From assembly GCA_038043185.1 (NCBI GenBank), contig JBBTCO010000027.1, positions 18,084-82,083 of the forward strand: 64,000 nucleotides of DNA, given 5' to 3'. Position 1 is the stretch's first letter; every line of letters starts with the position of its first letter. Shown here in pieces: positions 8,315-17,431 of the stretch. The position numbers were made by a program, and so were the translations under genes. The notes beneath the pieces are model-generated. The model was not told where the DNA came from, ran no database searches, and was given only the letters and a program-made list of their open reading frames with translations. This DNA comes from UBA5009 sp038043185. Lineage in GTDB: Bacteria > Bdellovibrionota > Bdellovibrionia > Bdellovibrionales > Bdellovibrionaceae.

Positions 8315-9235
8315 TTAAGTCTGCCAACGTCCCAAAAGCACGACTTCAGTTTGAAGATCTATCGATTTTTTTTCTTTGACCACATTTTTAACATGTTGAA
8401 TGACTTGCCAAATTTCTTGAGCCTTCGCTTGACCTAAGTTCACAATAAAATTGGCGTGCTTCATCGATACCTGCGCATCACCGATTTGAAAGCCCTTCAA
8501 GCCGTTGGAATCGATCAACTGCGCCGCTTTGTGCCCTTGTGGATTTACAAACACGGAACCACAACTGGGTTTATCTAAAGGTTGTTTTGATAACCGCACC
8601 CGATTGGCATCACGAACCTTGTTTAAAATGCTTCCATCTGGTTCATAGGGCCACTGAAAATGAACTTTTGTAACTAGACCCGGTTGCCATCCCCGTGAGT
8701 GCCGGTAAGACCATTGCACTTCAGAATGCTGATAAACTTTCGCATTCCAATCTTGGGGCGAAGAAATCACTTCAATGGCTTGAACAATTTCGCAAAATTC
8801 GCGAGGTGAAAGATTTTCTGCGACACCAGCATTCATCACAATGCCGCCACCAACATCACCCGGTAATCCAGCTAAAAAAAGCGCTGGCGCCAATTTGTAT
8901 TTTAGAAAAATTTTAAGCAGCTCGCCTTTTGAAGTTCCTGATCGTGCCGTAAATTTAAGATATTTTTTTTTGCCTTCGACAATTTCTTCGCCTTCAATGC
9001 CAGAAAAATTTTTCAAACAAATCAGCAGACCTTCAACTCCTTGATCAGAAATTAAAACGTTGGTGCCCCCACCAAGGAAAGTGACCGGTAATTTTTTTTC
9101 AAGAGCCCAAGTCCATGCCTGTTGAATTTCATTTTCAGTTTTAGGGCAACAAAAATAATCAGCAGCTCCCCCCACCAACCAAGATGTGAAAGGTGCTAAG
9201 ATTCGATTTTTTTCGATGAATTCAGGTTGAGACAA
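8315..9235 (-). CDS. murB: UDP-N-acetylenolpyruvoylglucosamine reductase MurB
   Basis: A 306-residue FAD- and NADPH-dependent enzyme that reduces UDP-GlcNAc-enolpyruvate to UDP-MurNAc in the cytoplasm. Visible motifs: FTSWLVGGAADYF at the N-terminus, the FAD-binding LGGGTNVLISDQGVEG, AGLPGDVGGGIVMNAG, the YRHSR region, the proton donor serine in KPSCGSVFVNP, and the final Glu in LQTEVVLLG. Eleven bases separate it from murC. The length fits the shorter (type II) class. Confidence 0.96.
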   Translation of the reverse strand: MSQPEFIEKNRILAPFTSWLVGGAADYFCCPKTENEIQQAWTWALEKKLPVTFLGGGTNVLISDQGVEGLLICLKNFSGIEGEEIVEGKKKYLKFTARSGTSKGELLKIFLKYKLAPALFLAGLPGDVGGGIVMNAGVAENLSPREFCEIVQAIEVISSPQDWNAKVYQHSEVQWSYRHSRGWQPGLVTKVHFQWPYEPDGSILNKVRDANRVRLSKQPLDKPSCGSVFVNPQGHKAAQLIDSNGLKGFQIGDAQVSMKHANFIVNLGQAKAQEIWQVIQHVKNVVKEKKSIDLQTEVVLLGRWQT

Positions 9236-9246
9236 TTGATTTCCTT

Positions 9247-10638
9247 TTAGTTTTCTTTTAGCTTTTCAAGGATTTCCATCCCTAGCTTCCAACCATCACC
9301 CGCACCTAAGGTTAAAAAAACATCGCCGCTTTTAAGTTCAGACAAAATAATTTTTGCCATTTTATCCGACTTAACTAGGTAATGAGCCTGAGGATGAGAA
9401 ATTTCTTCCAGCAATTTTACAGAAGTGATTCCTGGAATTGGCTTTTCACCGGCCGGATAGATGTCGGTTAAAAATAATACATCAGACAATTTGAAACTTT
9501 GCACAAAATCAGTCCAACAACTTTGCGTGCGGGAATAGCGGTGCGGTTGAAAATAAACGACCAATCTGTTCTTTGGAAATTTTTCTTTAAAAGCCTCAAG
9601 AACTGCTCGCACTTCTGTGGGATGATGTCCATAGTCATCATAAACAATTACTTGTTTACATTCGCCCTTAAATTGAAAACGTCGATCGACTCCACGATAG
9701 TCAGTGATGCCTTTTTCCACTTCCTTTGAAGTCAAACCTGCGTTCAGTCCGGCTAAGGCCGCAGCGGTGGCATTTAAAGCGTTATGACGCCCTGGAAGTT
9801 GAAGTTTTAATTCCCCCAACAAATAACCATCCTTAGTTAATTTAGCATTTGTTTTAAAAAATATTTCTTTTTGAAAAAATTGGTAATGACCTTTTTCGCC
9901 CTTCAATACAACATCATTGGCCATATCGAATCCATAAAATATAATTCGCTTGGGAAAGTTCTCGAAAAGTTTACGCACCTGAGGGTCATCACCACAAGCG
10001 ATAGTTAATCCATAAAAAGGAACTTTCAAGGCAAATTCATAAAAACTGCGTTGCAGATTTTCAAAACTTTTAAAGTGATCCAGATGGTCCGAGTCAATAT
10101 TAGTTATAATCGCAATTTCTGGAGTCAACTTGTGAAAACTGCCGTCACTTTCATCCGCTTCCGCGATCAACCACTCGCCTGTCCCCAAGTGAGCGGTCGA
10201 ATCAATTAAATCAAACCGACCACCAATAAAAATAGTTGGATTTTGTTCAGAATGATAAAATACCGAAGCCACCATGCTTGTCGTCGTCGTCTTGCCATGA
10301 GTGCCGGCGACAGCGATGCCTCGCTTAAGACGCATGATCTCTGCTAAAGCTTCAGCACGAGGAATCGAAGGGATTTTTTTTAATCTGGCTTCAACAAGCT
10401 CTGGATTCTGAAAAGAAACCGCACTGGAATAAACAACAACATCCGCATCACCAATATTTTCGGCCAAATGTCCTTGAAAAATTCGAACGCCTATTTTTTT
10501 CAGTCGTTGAGTATTGGCGTTCTCGGATAAATCACTGCCCGACACTTGTGCGCCCATATTGTGCAGCAATTCAGCTAATCCACACATGCCGATTCCGCCG
10601 ACTCCTACGAAATGAAATTTAGCCAGTTGCAGTTTCAT
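9247..10638 (-). CDS. murC: UDP-N-acetylmuramate--L-alanine ligase MurC
   Basis: A 463-residue Mur ligase that adds the first amino acid to UDP-MurNAc. The N-terminal UDP-binding domain has FVGVGGIGMCGLAELLHN. The ATP-binding loop is AVAGTHGKTTTTSMVA (about residues 110-125), followed by EADESDGSF and ITNIDSDHLDHF, then the C-terminal domain with VYDDYGHHPTEVRAVL and YFQPHRYSRT. It overlaps murG by 4 bp, which suggests translational coupling. Intact. Confidence 0.97.
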   Translation of the reverse strand: MKLQLAKFHFVGVGGIGMCGLAELLHNMGAQVSGSDLSENANTQRLKKIGVRIFQGHLAENIGDADVVVYSSAVSFQNPELVEARLKKIPSIPRAEALAEIMRLKRGIAVAGTHGKTTTTSMVASVFYHSEQNPTIFIGGRFDLIDSTAHLGTGEWLIAEADESDGSFHKLTPEIAIITNIDSDHLDHFKSFENLQRSFYEFALKVPFYGLTIACGDDPQVRKLFENFPKRIIFYGFDMANDVVLKGEKGHYQFFQKEIFFKTNAKLTKDGYLLGELKLQLPGRHNALNATAAALAGLNAGLTSKEVEKGITDYRGVDRRFQFKGECKQVIVYDDYGHHPTEVRAVLEAFKEKFPKNRLVVYFQPHRYSRTQSCWTDFVQSFKLSDVLFLTDIYPAGEKPIPGITSVKLLEEISHPQAHYLVKSDKMAKIILSELKSGDVFLTLGAGDGWKLGMEILEKLKEN

Positions 10639-11753
10639 CCATCGCCCATTTGGTTCAAGAGCAAATCAGCCATTCGATCTGCTGCTTTGGCTTTGTAAAA
10701 CATTTTCACTTTGGATTCAAAACTTTTAAGTTTTGCAGGGTCTTGCGACAAATCTTGAATTTTTTTAACCAGCACATCTTTACTTAAGTCCTTTTGCAGA
10801 ATCATATCAGCGGCGCTGGCATCGACCAGAGTTTGCGCATTCTTCACTTGATGATCATCAGCAGCCCAAGGCAAGGGAATAAAAAGAGTCGCTTTTCCGC
10901 AAGCTGCAATTTCTGCAACCGTACTGGCACCGGCGCGACAGATCACCAAATCCGCCCAAGCGTATTGCTTTTCCATGTCATGCAAATATTCGCGCGCCTC
11001 AATTTGTTTTTGATCCTTATATTTATTTTGAATATCGGCAAAATCAAGGGGACCAGTTTGATGCATAAACTTAATATTCTTTCTCCACTCAAATTCCGAA
11101 AGGATGGCCTCACAAACGACTTGGTTGATCGCTCGTGCACCCTGACTACCGCCAAAAACTAAAACATGAAAAAAATTATCGGTGCGTGGCGCGTGTTTTT
11201 CTATTTGCGACTCTAAAACTTCGCGTACGGGAAGTCCGACAAGTTTGATTTCATTTGAGTGCAAAAACTTCCTTGCGTCTTCAAAAACGATATAACTGCG
11301 ACGAACAAAACGCGACAGCCAACGATTCGTCAAACCAGGAATAGCATTCGGCTCCCACAAACTGGCGCGAAATCCCAATAGCGACGCAATGAGCACGAAT
11401 GGCCCCGAGGCATATCCACCTACTCCTAAAACGGCTTGAGGTTTCAATTCAAATAATAAAGCGGATGATTGCACAAAGGCCCAAGGAATTCTAAGTAGAG
11501 TCATCAGTTTTTTTAGATAAGAACCGGCATAGTTCAACTTACCCACATTTAACAAATGCAAGGGCCAACCTTCGCGGGGAATGATTTTAGTTTCTAAACC
11601 TTGTGCAGTTCCCACAAAGTGAATATCAATATCAGGATCTTTCTTTAATAAAGCACGAGCCATTGCGATGGCGGGATAGATATGTCCACCTGTTCCCCCG
11701 CCTGCTATGACAATTTTTTTTCTTTGATGTTCTTTATTTTTTTTTTCGCTCAT
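10635..11753 (-). CDS. murG: Lipid II synthase MurG (UDP-GlcNAc transferase)
   Basis: A 372-residue GT-B glycosyltransferase that converts lipid I to lipid II at the inner face of the membrane. The N-terminal glycine loop IAGGGTGGHIYPAIAMA and the second loop VLGVGGYASGP are clear. The C-terminal UDP-GlcNAc site shows FGGSQGARAIN and DLVICRAGASTVAEIAACG. The first ten residues are very Lys-rich (MSEKKNKEHQRKK). It overlaps the next gene murC by 4 bp, and ftsW ends 23 bp upstream. Confidence 0.97.
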   Translation of the reverse strand: MSEKKNKEHQRKKIVIAGGGTGGHIYPAIAMARALLKKDPDIDIHFVGTAQGLETKIIPREGWPLHLLNVGKLNYAGSYLKKLMTLLRIPWAFVQSSALLFELKPQAVLGVGGYASGPFVLIASLLGFRASLWEPNAIPGLTNRWLSRFVRRSYIVFEDARKFLHSNEIKLVGLPVREVLESQIEKHAPRTDNFFHVLVFGGSQGARAINQVVCEAILSEFEWRKNIKFMHQTGPLDFADIQNKYKDQKQIEAREYLHDMEKQYAWADLVICRAGASTVAEIAACGKATLFIPLPWAADDHQVKNAQTLVDASAADMILQKDLSKDVLVKKIQDLSQDPAKLKSFESKVKMFYKAKAADRMADLLLNQMGDG

Positions 11754-11776
11754 TCATCACTCATGGTGCAAATACC

Positions 11777-12916
11777 TTATCTACGAAAGCGCCTCAGCGT
11801 TTCCAAATCTAAGGAATTTTCAATGTTTATAATAAGACCAAAAAGAAAACACAAACACAGCATCGAACTTCCACCATAACTTAAAAAGGGCAAAGTCAGT
11901 CCTTTTGTTGGCAGTAAACCCAGCGCTACACCCATGTTGATGAAGACTGAAAAAGCAAAGATGAGAGCAAAACCCAATGTCAAACATTTGCGAAATGTGT
12001 CCTTCGCCTTAAAAGATATTTGAAAAGTTTTAAATACCACAAATCCATAAAGCGCTAAGAGTAAACAAAATCCGATAAAGCCGAGCTCTTCACCAAAGAC
12101 TGCCATGGTAAAATCCGTGTGGGCTTCTGGTAAGAAAAAAAGTTTCCCCTGTCCCTGCCCAAGACCAACCCCGGTAATTCCACCCGAATGAAAACTCAAA
12201 AGACTTTGAATAACTTGAAATCCTTTATTTTCGGGATCAGACCAAGGATCTAAAAATGTCATCACACGAATCCTTCGATAAGGAACACTCATCACTAAAA
12301 AATAAAATGAAGGAACCGTAACTACCGCTGCAGCGAGGATGTACTTCCAGGAAAGACCGAATGCAAAGAGCAGCCCTAAGCCCACCGCGATAATTAAACT
12401 GAAGGTTCCAAAATCCGGTTGTTTCAACAAGAGATACAAAGGAATCACTAAACTAAAAAATAAAACAATTTTAGGAATGCGACTTAAAAAATTTTCCTGC
12501 CGGCAAAAAAGACTAGCCACAAATAGGACAAAACTCACCTTTAAGATTTCTGCCGGTTCAAATCGATATCCAGCCGGCAAATGAAGCCAACGATGAGCAC
12601 CACCAACCCGCACACCTAAGCCAGGAACAAATGTTAATGCGATGGCGATGATAGAAAAAACCCAGAGCAACCAAGCGTATTTCTCGACCCATCTCCAGGG
12701 AATATGACTGCTCAACATCAGAATACAAAATCCAATGAGTGCAAAAATAAGCTGCCGTTTAAAAAAGAAAAGCCCATCGCCATAATTCTCGGTCGCAAGC
12801 ACATAACTTGAGCTATAAACTTGAACAACGCCAATACCAAGAAGAGCAATGATCGCTAGCAATAGACTGGACGACAATGACTTCAGCAGACGAGATTCAG
12901 TCAGCGATGACCTCAT
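11777..12916 (-). CDS. ftsW: Lipid II glycosyltransferase FtsW (SEDS family)
   Basis: A 379-residue polytopic protein with about ten membrane helices, which polymerises glycan strands during septation together with FtsI. Conserved SEDS segments are visible: GVRVGGAHRWLHLPAG, the KQPDFGT region, FLPEAHTDFTMAVFGEELGF, and PTKGLTLPFLSYGGSSML near the C-terminus. The start ATG at 12916 lies inside the end of the upstream small lipoprotein gene (20-bp overlap). FtsW rather than RodA is supported by the dcw setting. Confidence 0.96.
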   Translation of the reverse strand: MRSSLTESRLLKSLSSSLLLAIIALLGIGVVQVYSSSYVLATENYGDGLFFFKRQLIFALIGFCILMLSSHIPWRWVEKYAWLLWVFSIIAIALTFVPGLGVRVGGAHRWLHLPAGYRFEPAEILKVSFVLFVASLFCRQENFLSRIPKIVLFFSLVIPLYLLLKQPDFGTFSLIIAVGLGLLFAFGLSWKYILAAAVVTVPSFYFLVMSVPYRRIRVMTFLDPWSDPENKGFQVIQSLLSFHSGGITGVGLGQGQGKLFFLPEAHTDFTMAVFGEELGFIGFCLLLALYGFVVFKTFQISFKAKDTFRKCLTLGFALIFAFSVFINMGVALGLLPTKGLTLPFLSYGGSSMLCLCFLFGLIINIENSLDLETLRRFRR

Positions 12917-13265
12917 TGTCAGATTTTTTATCTTTGTTATTTACAGGCGACTTGCCGGAAGCCGGGTTCGCTGAAGATTTAGTTTTATTGGAAGCACAAC
13001 AATAAACGACGCCAAAAATATCAGAAGCATTTTTATAACTGGTAAAATTATAATGCTTTGAAACATCGCATTTTTTAGCCATTTGCAAGTTGAGCTCAAC
13101 ATCCACATCGTTGTGATCATCGCCATTAATAAATTCACAAAAAAGACCGGTGTTTTGCGCAACTTTGTCTCGTTCACTTTGTCTTTGTTTGTAGGCCGAA
13201 GAGCACCCTGAAAGGCTCAACCATGACAAAGCGAGAATTAGCGTGCTGATGCTCTTGAAGTTCAC
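12897..13265 (-). CDS. Small lipoprotein inside the dcw operon, unknown function
   Basis: A 122-residue protein with a lipobox (LSWLSLSGCSS, Cys21) and thus probably a lipoprotein. The mature part has four more cysteines, including a CC pair (GVVYCCASN), and a charged low-complexity tail (NNKDKKSDNEVIAD). The GTG start at 13265 has a strong AGGGAGGG upstream. It sits between murD (30 bp upstream) and ftsW (20-bp overlap), so it is co-transcribed and translationally coupled with ftsW. A role in septal wall growth is inference from position only. It has no counterpart in classical dcw clusters. Confidence 0.8.
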   Translation of the reverse strand: MNFKSISTLILALSWLSLSGCSSAYKQRQSERDKVAQNTGLFCEFINGDDHNDVDVELNLQMAKKCDVSKHYNFTSYKNASDIFGVVYCCASNKTKSSANPASGKSPVNNKDKKSDNEVIAD

Positions 13266-13294
13266 AAATCCCTCCCTGGAATCGTATCAAATCT

Positions 13295-14683
13295 TTATTT
13301 GAACTTATTCACTATTTCTTTAAAATAGTCGCCTCTCTCTTCGTAACTGTCAAACATATCAAAGCTTGAACATCCTGGCGAAAGCAGGACAATGTCGCCA
13401 ATCCTCGACTTTTGGTAAGCTATCAAAACAGCTTCTTCAAAAGTTCCAATAAGAAAAGTCTCACTGAAGTCTCCGAGGTCTCGGTTCACTCTTTCTTTTG
13501 CTTCCCCAACCAGGATCAAAGTCTTAACTTTTCTTTTAACCAAGTTGCGAAGTGGTTCATAATTAAGATTCGTATCCTTACCACCGGCAATCAAAATTAA
13601 ATTTTCATCAAAGGTATCCAAGGCTCGAAGAACGGCATGAACGTTCGTTGCCTTAGAATCATTAAAAAACTGTACTCCGCCGACCTTGCGGACGTACTCA
13701 AGGCGATGTTGAAGTCCTTTAAAAGTATTAATCACTCCCTGGATGGCATCATGATTGGCACCATGCTCGCGGCTAACCAATAAGGCCGCCATGATATTTT
13801 CAATGGAGTGCTTTCCACGCATCTTCATGCCTTTGATATTGTAATTTTCAATCTCGGGACCAGTGCGCACACGAATTTCATCGCCAATATTGACCGCTCC
13901 ACCGATGGTCATGATTTGTTGTTCGAGGGCCTGTTTTCGAGAAAAATAAAAAATCCGACCGCGCTGTACTGTTGGATCCCTAGCCAACTCGACAACCGCA
14001 TTATCATCGGCATTTAAAATGGAAGTGGTCGCTTGATTGGTATTTTTAAAAATTTTCCGTTTTGCATTGATGTATTCTTCCATTGAACGATAACGATCTA
14101 AATGGTTCTCGGCCAAATTTGTAAATATAATATTTTGTGGATTAAATTGATCGCAATGCTCGAGCATGAAGCTAGAAACTTCAGCAATAACCACTTGAGC
14201 TTTCTCGGGGCTACGCAAATATTCTGTTAATGGTCTTTCATTAGCACCACCCACCCAAGCCTTAATGCCCGAAGCTCCCAAAAAAGCTTCGGTCAATCGC
14301 GCGACTGTGGTTTTTCCATTTGTTCCTGTCACACCAATAATTGGTTCTTTAATGAAGCCCGAAACAAATTCAAATTCTCCAGTAACTTTGATTCCTTGGC
14401 TTCGAGCATAGTCGAAAATTTTTAAATTCGACGGAACTCCGGGACTTAACACCACAAGATCCTGTTGCAAGAAAGTTTTTGGCGAGTGACTTCCCAATTC
14501 AAATTTTATTGGCAAACCGTCCAGCTGCTCGAGCTGAGCCGAAAGTTCTGGTTTTGATTTGTGATCGGTGATGGTTACAAGGGCTTCATGCTGAGTTAAA
14601 AATTGCGAAAGCGCAACCCCGGTTTTTCCCAAGCCAACGACCAAAATACGTTTATCTTTCAACTCTGAAAGTTCTTTATACAT
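13295..14683 (-). CDS. murD: UDP-N-acetylmuramoylalanine--D-glutamate ligase MurD
   Basis: A 462-residue Mur ligase adding D-Glu to UDP-MurNAc-L-Ala. Motifs: N-terminal nucleotide-type loop ILVVGLGKTGVALSQFL, ATP loop IGVTGTNGKTTVARLT, FTNLAENHLDRY, HRLEYVRKVGGVQFFNDSKA and the C-terminal LLSPGCSSFDMFDSYEERG, which is typical of MurD. AGAGGAG precedes the ATG at 14683. It is 13 bp downstream of mraY. Confidence 0.96.
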   Translation of the reverse strand: MYKELSELKDKRILVVGLGKTGVALSQFLTQHEALVTITDHKSKPELSAQLEQLDGLPIKFELGSHSPKTFLQQDLVVLSPGVPSNLKIFDYARSQGIKVTGEFEFVSGFIKEPIIGVTGTNGKTTVARLTEAFLGASGIKAWVGGANERPLTEYLRSPEKAQVVIAEVSSFMLEHCDQFNPQNIIFTNLAENHLDRYRSMEEYINAKRKIFKNTNQATTSILNADDNAVVELARDPTVQRGRIFYFSRKQALEQQIMTIGGAVNIGDEIRVRTGPEIENYNIKGMKMRGKHSIENIMAALLVSREHGANHDAIQGVINTFKGLQHRLEYVRKVGGVQFFNDSKATNVHAVLRALDTFDENLILIAGGKDTNLNYEPLRNLVKRKVKTLILVGEAKERVNRDLGDFSETFLIGTFEEAVLIAYQKSRIGDIVLLSPGCSSFDMFDSYEERGDYFKEIVNKFK

Positions 14684-14696
14684 GAGCTCCTCTTTC

Positions 14697-15773
14697 TTAT
14701 CTTAGTTTCAATGTGGCAAGGCTGAGTACCGCTAACAAAATAGAAATAATCCAAAATCGAATAATGATTTTATTTTCGGTTAAACCCTTCAACTCAAAAT
14801 GATGATGAATTGGGGCCATTTTAAAAATTCTTTTCCCAGTCAACTTAAAAGAGATCACTTGCGTAATCACCGAAAGAGCTTCAACAACAAAAACTCCACC
14901 AATTATGATCATCAATAATTCATTGTTAGTTAACACGGCCATCATGCCTAAAAAACCACCCAGGCTTAAGCTGCCCACATCACCCATAAAAACAGTGGCA
15001 GGATAAGAATTAAACCAAAGAAATCCCAAGCCTGCAGCGACAACCGTCGCAGCCACTGGCACCAATTCACCGGCACCAACCACATGATGGATCTGCAGAT
15101 AAGTAGCAATATTATAATGACCTGAAAAATAAGCGAAAAATCCCAAAGTGCCAGCGCAAACAATGACGGGCACAATCGCCAAGCCATCTAAACCATCGGT
15201 CAAATTCACCGCATTCGCCGTGCCAACCACCACAAAACTAGCAAAAATTATATAGGCATATCCAAGATCGAAAGACAGTGTTTTAAAAAAGGGTACGGTC
15301 ACAACGGTCGAAAGATTAAACCAATGAATTAAGACAAATACCGTCAGCATCGAAATTGAGAACTCACCCAACAAACGAATTTTACCTGACAATCCTTTAC
15401 TATTTTTTTTACTCACTTTGCGATAGTCATCCACATAACCAATAAGTCCAAATCCCCAAGTCACGACAAGCACGGCCCAAACCATCGGATTGCTAATATC
15501 CATCCACAAAAGACAAGGAACCAACGTACTTAATAAAATAAGCCCACCGCCCATCGTTGGCGTGCCCGCTTTTTTCTTATGTTCTTGAGGACCATCTTCA
15601 CGAATCGTTTGACCAAAATGTTTTTCTTTTAATCGACGAATAAAAACAGGTCCCCAAATAAGACATAGAAAAAAGGCGGTGAAAAATGAAATGAAAGTTC
15701 GAACTGTTATGTAACGAAAAACATTGAGCACCGAAAATTCGGATGCAAGTGAATAAAGCCATTGATAGAGCAT
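14697..15773 (-). CDS. mraY: Phospho-MurNAc-pentapeptide transferase MraY
   Basis: A 358-residue membrane enzyme that transfers phospho-MurNAc-pentapeptide to undecaprenyl phosphate, forming lipid I. Conserved cytoplasmic loops: KKAGTPTMGGGLIL, GYVDDYRKVSKKNSKGLSG with the catalytic Asp pair, NAVNLTDGLDGLA, and APIHHHFELKGLTENKII. About ten membrane helices are visible. It begins the mraY-to-lpxH block after the interruption. Its own promoter must lie in the 269 bp upstream or read-through must come from farther away; no convincing ribosome site is seen before the ATG at 15773. Confidence 0.96.
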   Translation of the reverse strand: MLYQWLYSLASEFSVLNVFRYITVRTFISFFTAFFLCLIWGPVFIRRLKEKHFGQTIREDGPQEHKKKAGTPTMGGGLILLSTLVPCLLWMDISNPMVWAVLVVTWGFGLIGYVDDYRKVSKKNSKGLSGKIRLLGEFSISMLTVFVLIHWFNLSTVVTVPFFKTLSFDLGYAYIIFASFVVVGTANAVNLTDGLDGLAIVPVIVCAGTLGFFAYFSGHYNIATYLQIHHVVGAGELVPVAATVVAAGLGFLWFNSYPATVFMGDVGSLSLGGFLGMMAVLTNNELLMIIIGGVFVVEALSVITQVISFKLTGKRIFKMAPIHHHFELKGLTENKIIIRFWIISILLAVLSLATLKLR

Positions 15774-16042
15774 CTAAATCGTCTAACATATTTAATGGAA
15801 ACAAATCAATAGAAAGTTTATAAGATATTGAAATATATGAGGAAATATTTGCTTCCAGGCCCGTATTTTTAAAATTGCAAAACAATGTGGCAAACTTGCA
15901 CTTCATGGCGACACAAAGTCTCGTGATTGACTTCTAACTGTCATGATGTGACCCACAATTTATTTCACCACTTATTTTCTAGGTCTTCGTCTTGCAAACC
16001 GCTTACGCCAAGTAAGGTTTAACCCATAACAAAGAGGTGAAT
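15774..16042. promoter_or_regulatory. Divergent intergenic region with a leader hairpin
   Basis: This stretch separates mraY (minus) from the small secreted gene at 16043 (plus), so it should hold both promoters. I see no confident -35/-10 pair. In the plus-strand leader, AAACC and CTTAC (15996-16006) can pair with GTAAG and GTTT (16012-16020), forming a bulged hairpin just upstream of the AGAGG ribosome site. Confidence 0.35.
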
Positions 16043-16465
16043 ATGAAAACCATTACAAGAGTATTGTTTGCAGTTATTGCGTTTGGATTTGTGATGCCAG
16101 CATTCGCATCCAGCATTGAATGTAACTTCGAGGAAGGAGCTTCGGGAGCAATCGGCATTGGCGGCGATGCCTGGGTTGGCAGTTGCCGCGATGGAGGTGG
16201 AAGAAACTATGAAATAACCCTGTACGGATTGGGTGGAGGACTTGGCGTTGCAAATGCTCTTTATTCAAATAGCGCTACTTTTACCTGTCCATTTGTCAAG
16301 AACCTCGCCGGTTTCTATGGCGGAGCCAAAGTCAGTGTTGTTATAGGAAAATTTTCGTTAAATCCAAATCTTTATTTAGGAAAAGGGCTATGCACTTTGC
16401 ATGTTAATACTCAAGGTGCAGGGGTTCTTGTTACCGTGGGTAAAATCAAGGTACGAAGAATTTAA
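16043..16465 (+). CDS. Small secreted glycine-rich protein
   Basis: A 140-residue protein. The start is the ATG at 16043 with AGAGG five bases upstream; a GTG two codons earlier is inside the ribosome site and unlikely. The signal peptide is MKTITRVLFAVIAFGFVMPAFASS. The mature part is Gly-rich and has four cysteines (ECNF, SCRD, TCPF, LCTL) in a spacing that would suit two disulfides. It lies on the opposite strand to the dcw genes, inside the murF/mraY interruption. Family unknown; probably exported. Confidence 0.78.
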   Translation: MKTITRVLFAVIAFGFVMPAFASSIECNFEEGASGAIGIGGDAWVGSCRDGGGRNYEITLYGLGGGLGVANALYSNSATFTCPFVKNLAGFYGGAKVSVVIGKFSLNPNLYLGKGLCTLHVNTQGAGVLVTVGKIKVRRI

Positions 16466-16597
16466 TTTGAGCTAAATAATCAATAAGAATTCGGACTCGG
16501 GCGATTTCAGCAACTTCAGGGTGAACCACAAGCCACAAAGCTGCAATCGCTCGATCTTTATGAATCAGCTGCATGTCAAACATACTGATCTCTATAC
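16446..16597 (-). pseudogene. 3' fragment of a LysR-type regulator gene
   Basis: Reading the minus strand from 16597, an open frame encodes MFDMQLIHKDRAIAALWLVV followed by HPEVAEIARVRILIDYLAQ and ends at a TGA at 16446-16448. The pattern W-L-V-x-H-P followed by a-R-V-R-x-x-x-D-x-L is the typical C-terminal end of the LysR substrate-binding domain. No other part of a LysR gene is present; the sequence upstream is the HNH gene, which it overlaps by about 20 bp. I read this as a leftover of a disrupted regulator gene joined to the HNH gene by recombination. It also overlaps the last codons of the plus-strand gene ending at 16465. Confidence 0.6.
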
Positions 16598-17431
16598 TTA
16601 TGATGAGCCTGGCACAACAGCTGAAGATTTTGTAGCTGAGTCAGGCCTCCTCGCGAAACCGGCTTTATGTGATCGATTTGTAAAAGATGTTTTGAACCAC
16701 ACCGGTGGCCAGTATTTTTATTTCTAAAAGTACATTGAGATTGATCCCGATGATAAATTATTGCGCGCAATTTTTGGGGAATATATCGAGGATTGGCACT
16801 TTTATTTTGCAGCGTATGATTTTTGCGCGTTTTTAGTTCTGGATCAATCTTCTTTAAAACAAACTCACACATGTCTTCAATGAAGCTCTGTATAATTCAT
16901 AGCTGGATTCTTATGAGCCCTTAGATTCTTAATTCGATCCAATTTTTTTAAAGTTTGTTGTGACAAACGAATATGGAGCGACGCTTCGTCACCAGAGAAA
17001 ACTCGCAATGATTCTTGCGACTTTTTGACCTGATCAGCCGCCGCAGGAAAATAATTCGCTAAAACTTCTTGAGCTTCGCGTTTCGAACAATTTTCGATTT
17101 TCGCCAAGATTTCTTTCTTCTCATTCAAACTCATTTTTACGCTGGAGCTTAAGCTCTGCATCATGGTGAGATTCGTTAAATTTAGCGCACCTGAAGTTAA
17201 TTTTTCTTTTATTTCAGGAATTTCTTTGGCCAGCCTGACTGCAGAAATTCTTCGATACGCGCAAGATTCAGAATAGCCTAATGCTTTAGTACAATAATCA
17301 AACATGCTGGAATAACCCATTTGTAAAAATAATTGCTGATTAAAAATCTTTTGTAAATTTTCAATCACCAGACCAGTGATTCGACGTTCTTCTTTAACCA
17401 AAGATAAAGTTTCTTCGTGAAGTGGATACAT
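16576..17431 (-). pseudogene. HNH endonuclease-like gene with a frameshift
   Basis: Two adjacent minus-strand frames make one protein. The first (17431-16877, 184 aa) begins with ATG preceded by TGGAGG and has helical text with YSSMFDYCTKALGYSESCAYRRI. It stops at LRAHKNPAMNYTELH. Shifting the frame by one base at about 16880 restores IEDMCEFVLKKIDPE, continuing to an HNH domain (RAIIYHRDQSQC, RCGSKH, LQIDHIKPVSRGG, NLQLLCQAHH). The HNH and zinc-binding residues look intact. The 3' end runs into a LysR fragment. Either a real frameshift or a sequencing error near 16880 is possible; the truncated C-terminus and LysR joint favour decay. Families like this are often repeated and mobile. Confidence 0.75.

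Noticed and set aside
16521..16727. Plus-strand frame of 68 codons
   Set aside because: It is the shadow of the HNH domain and LysR fragment on the minus strand.
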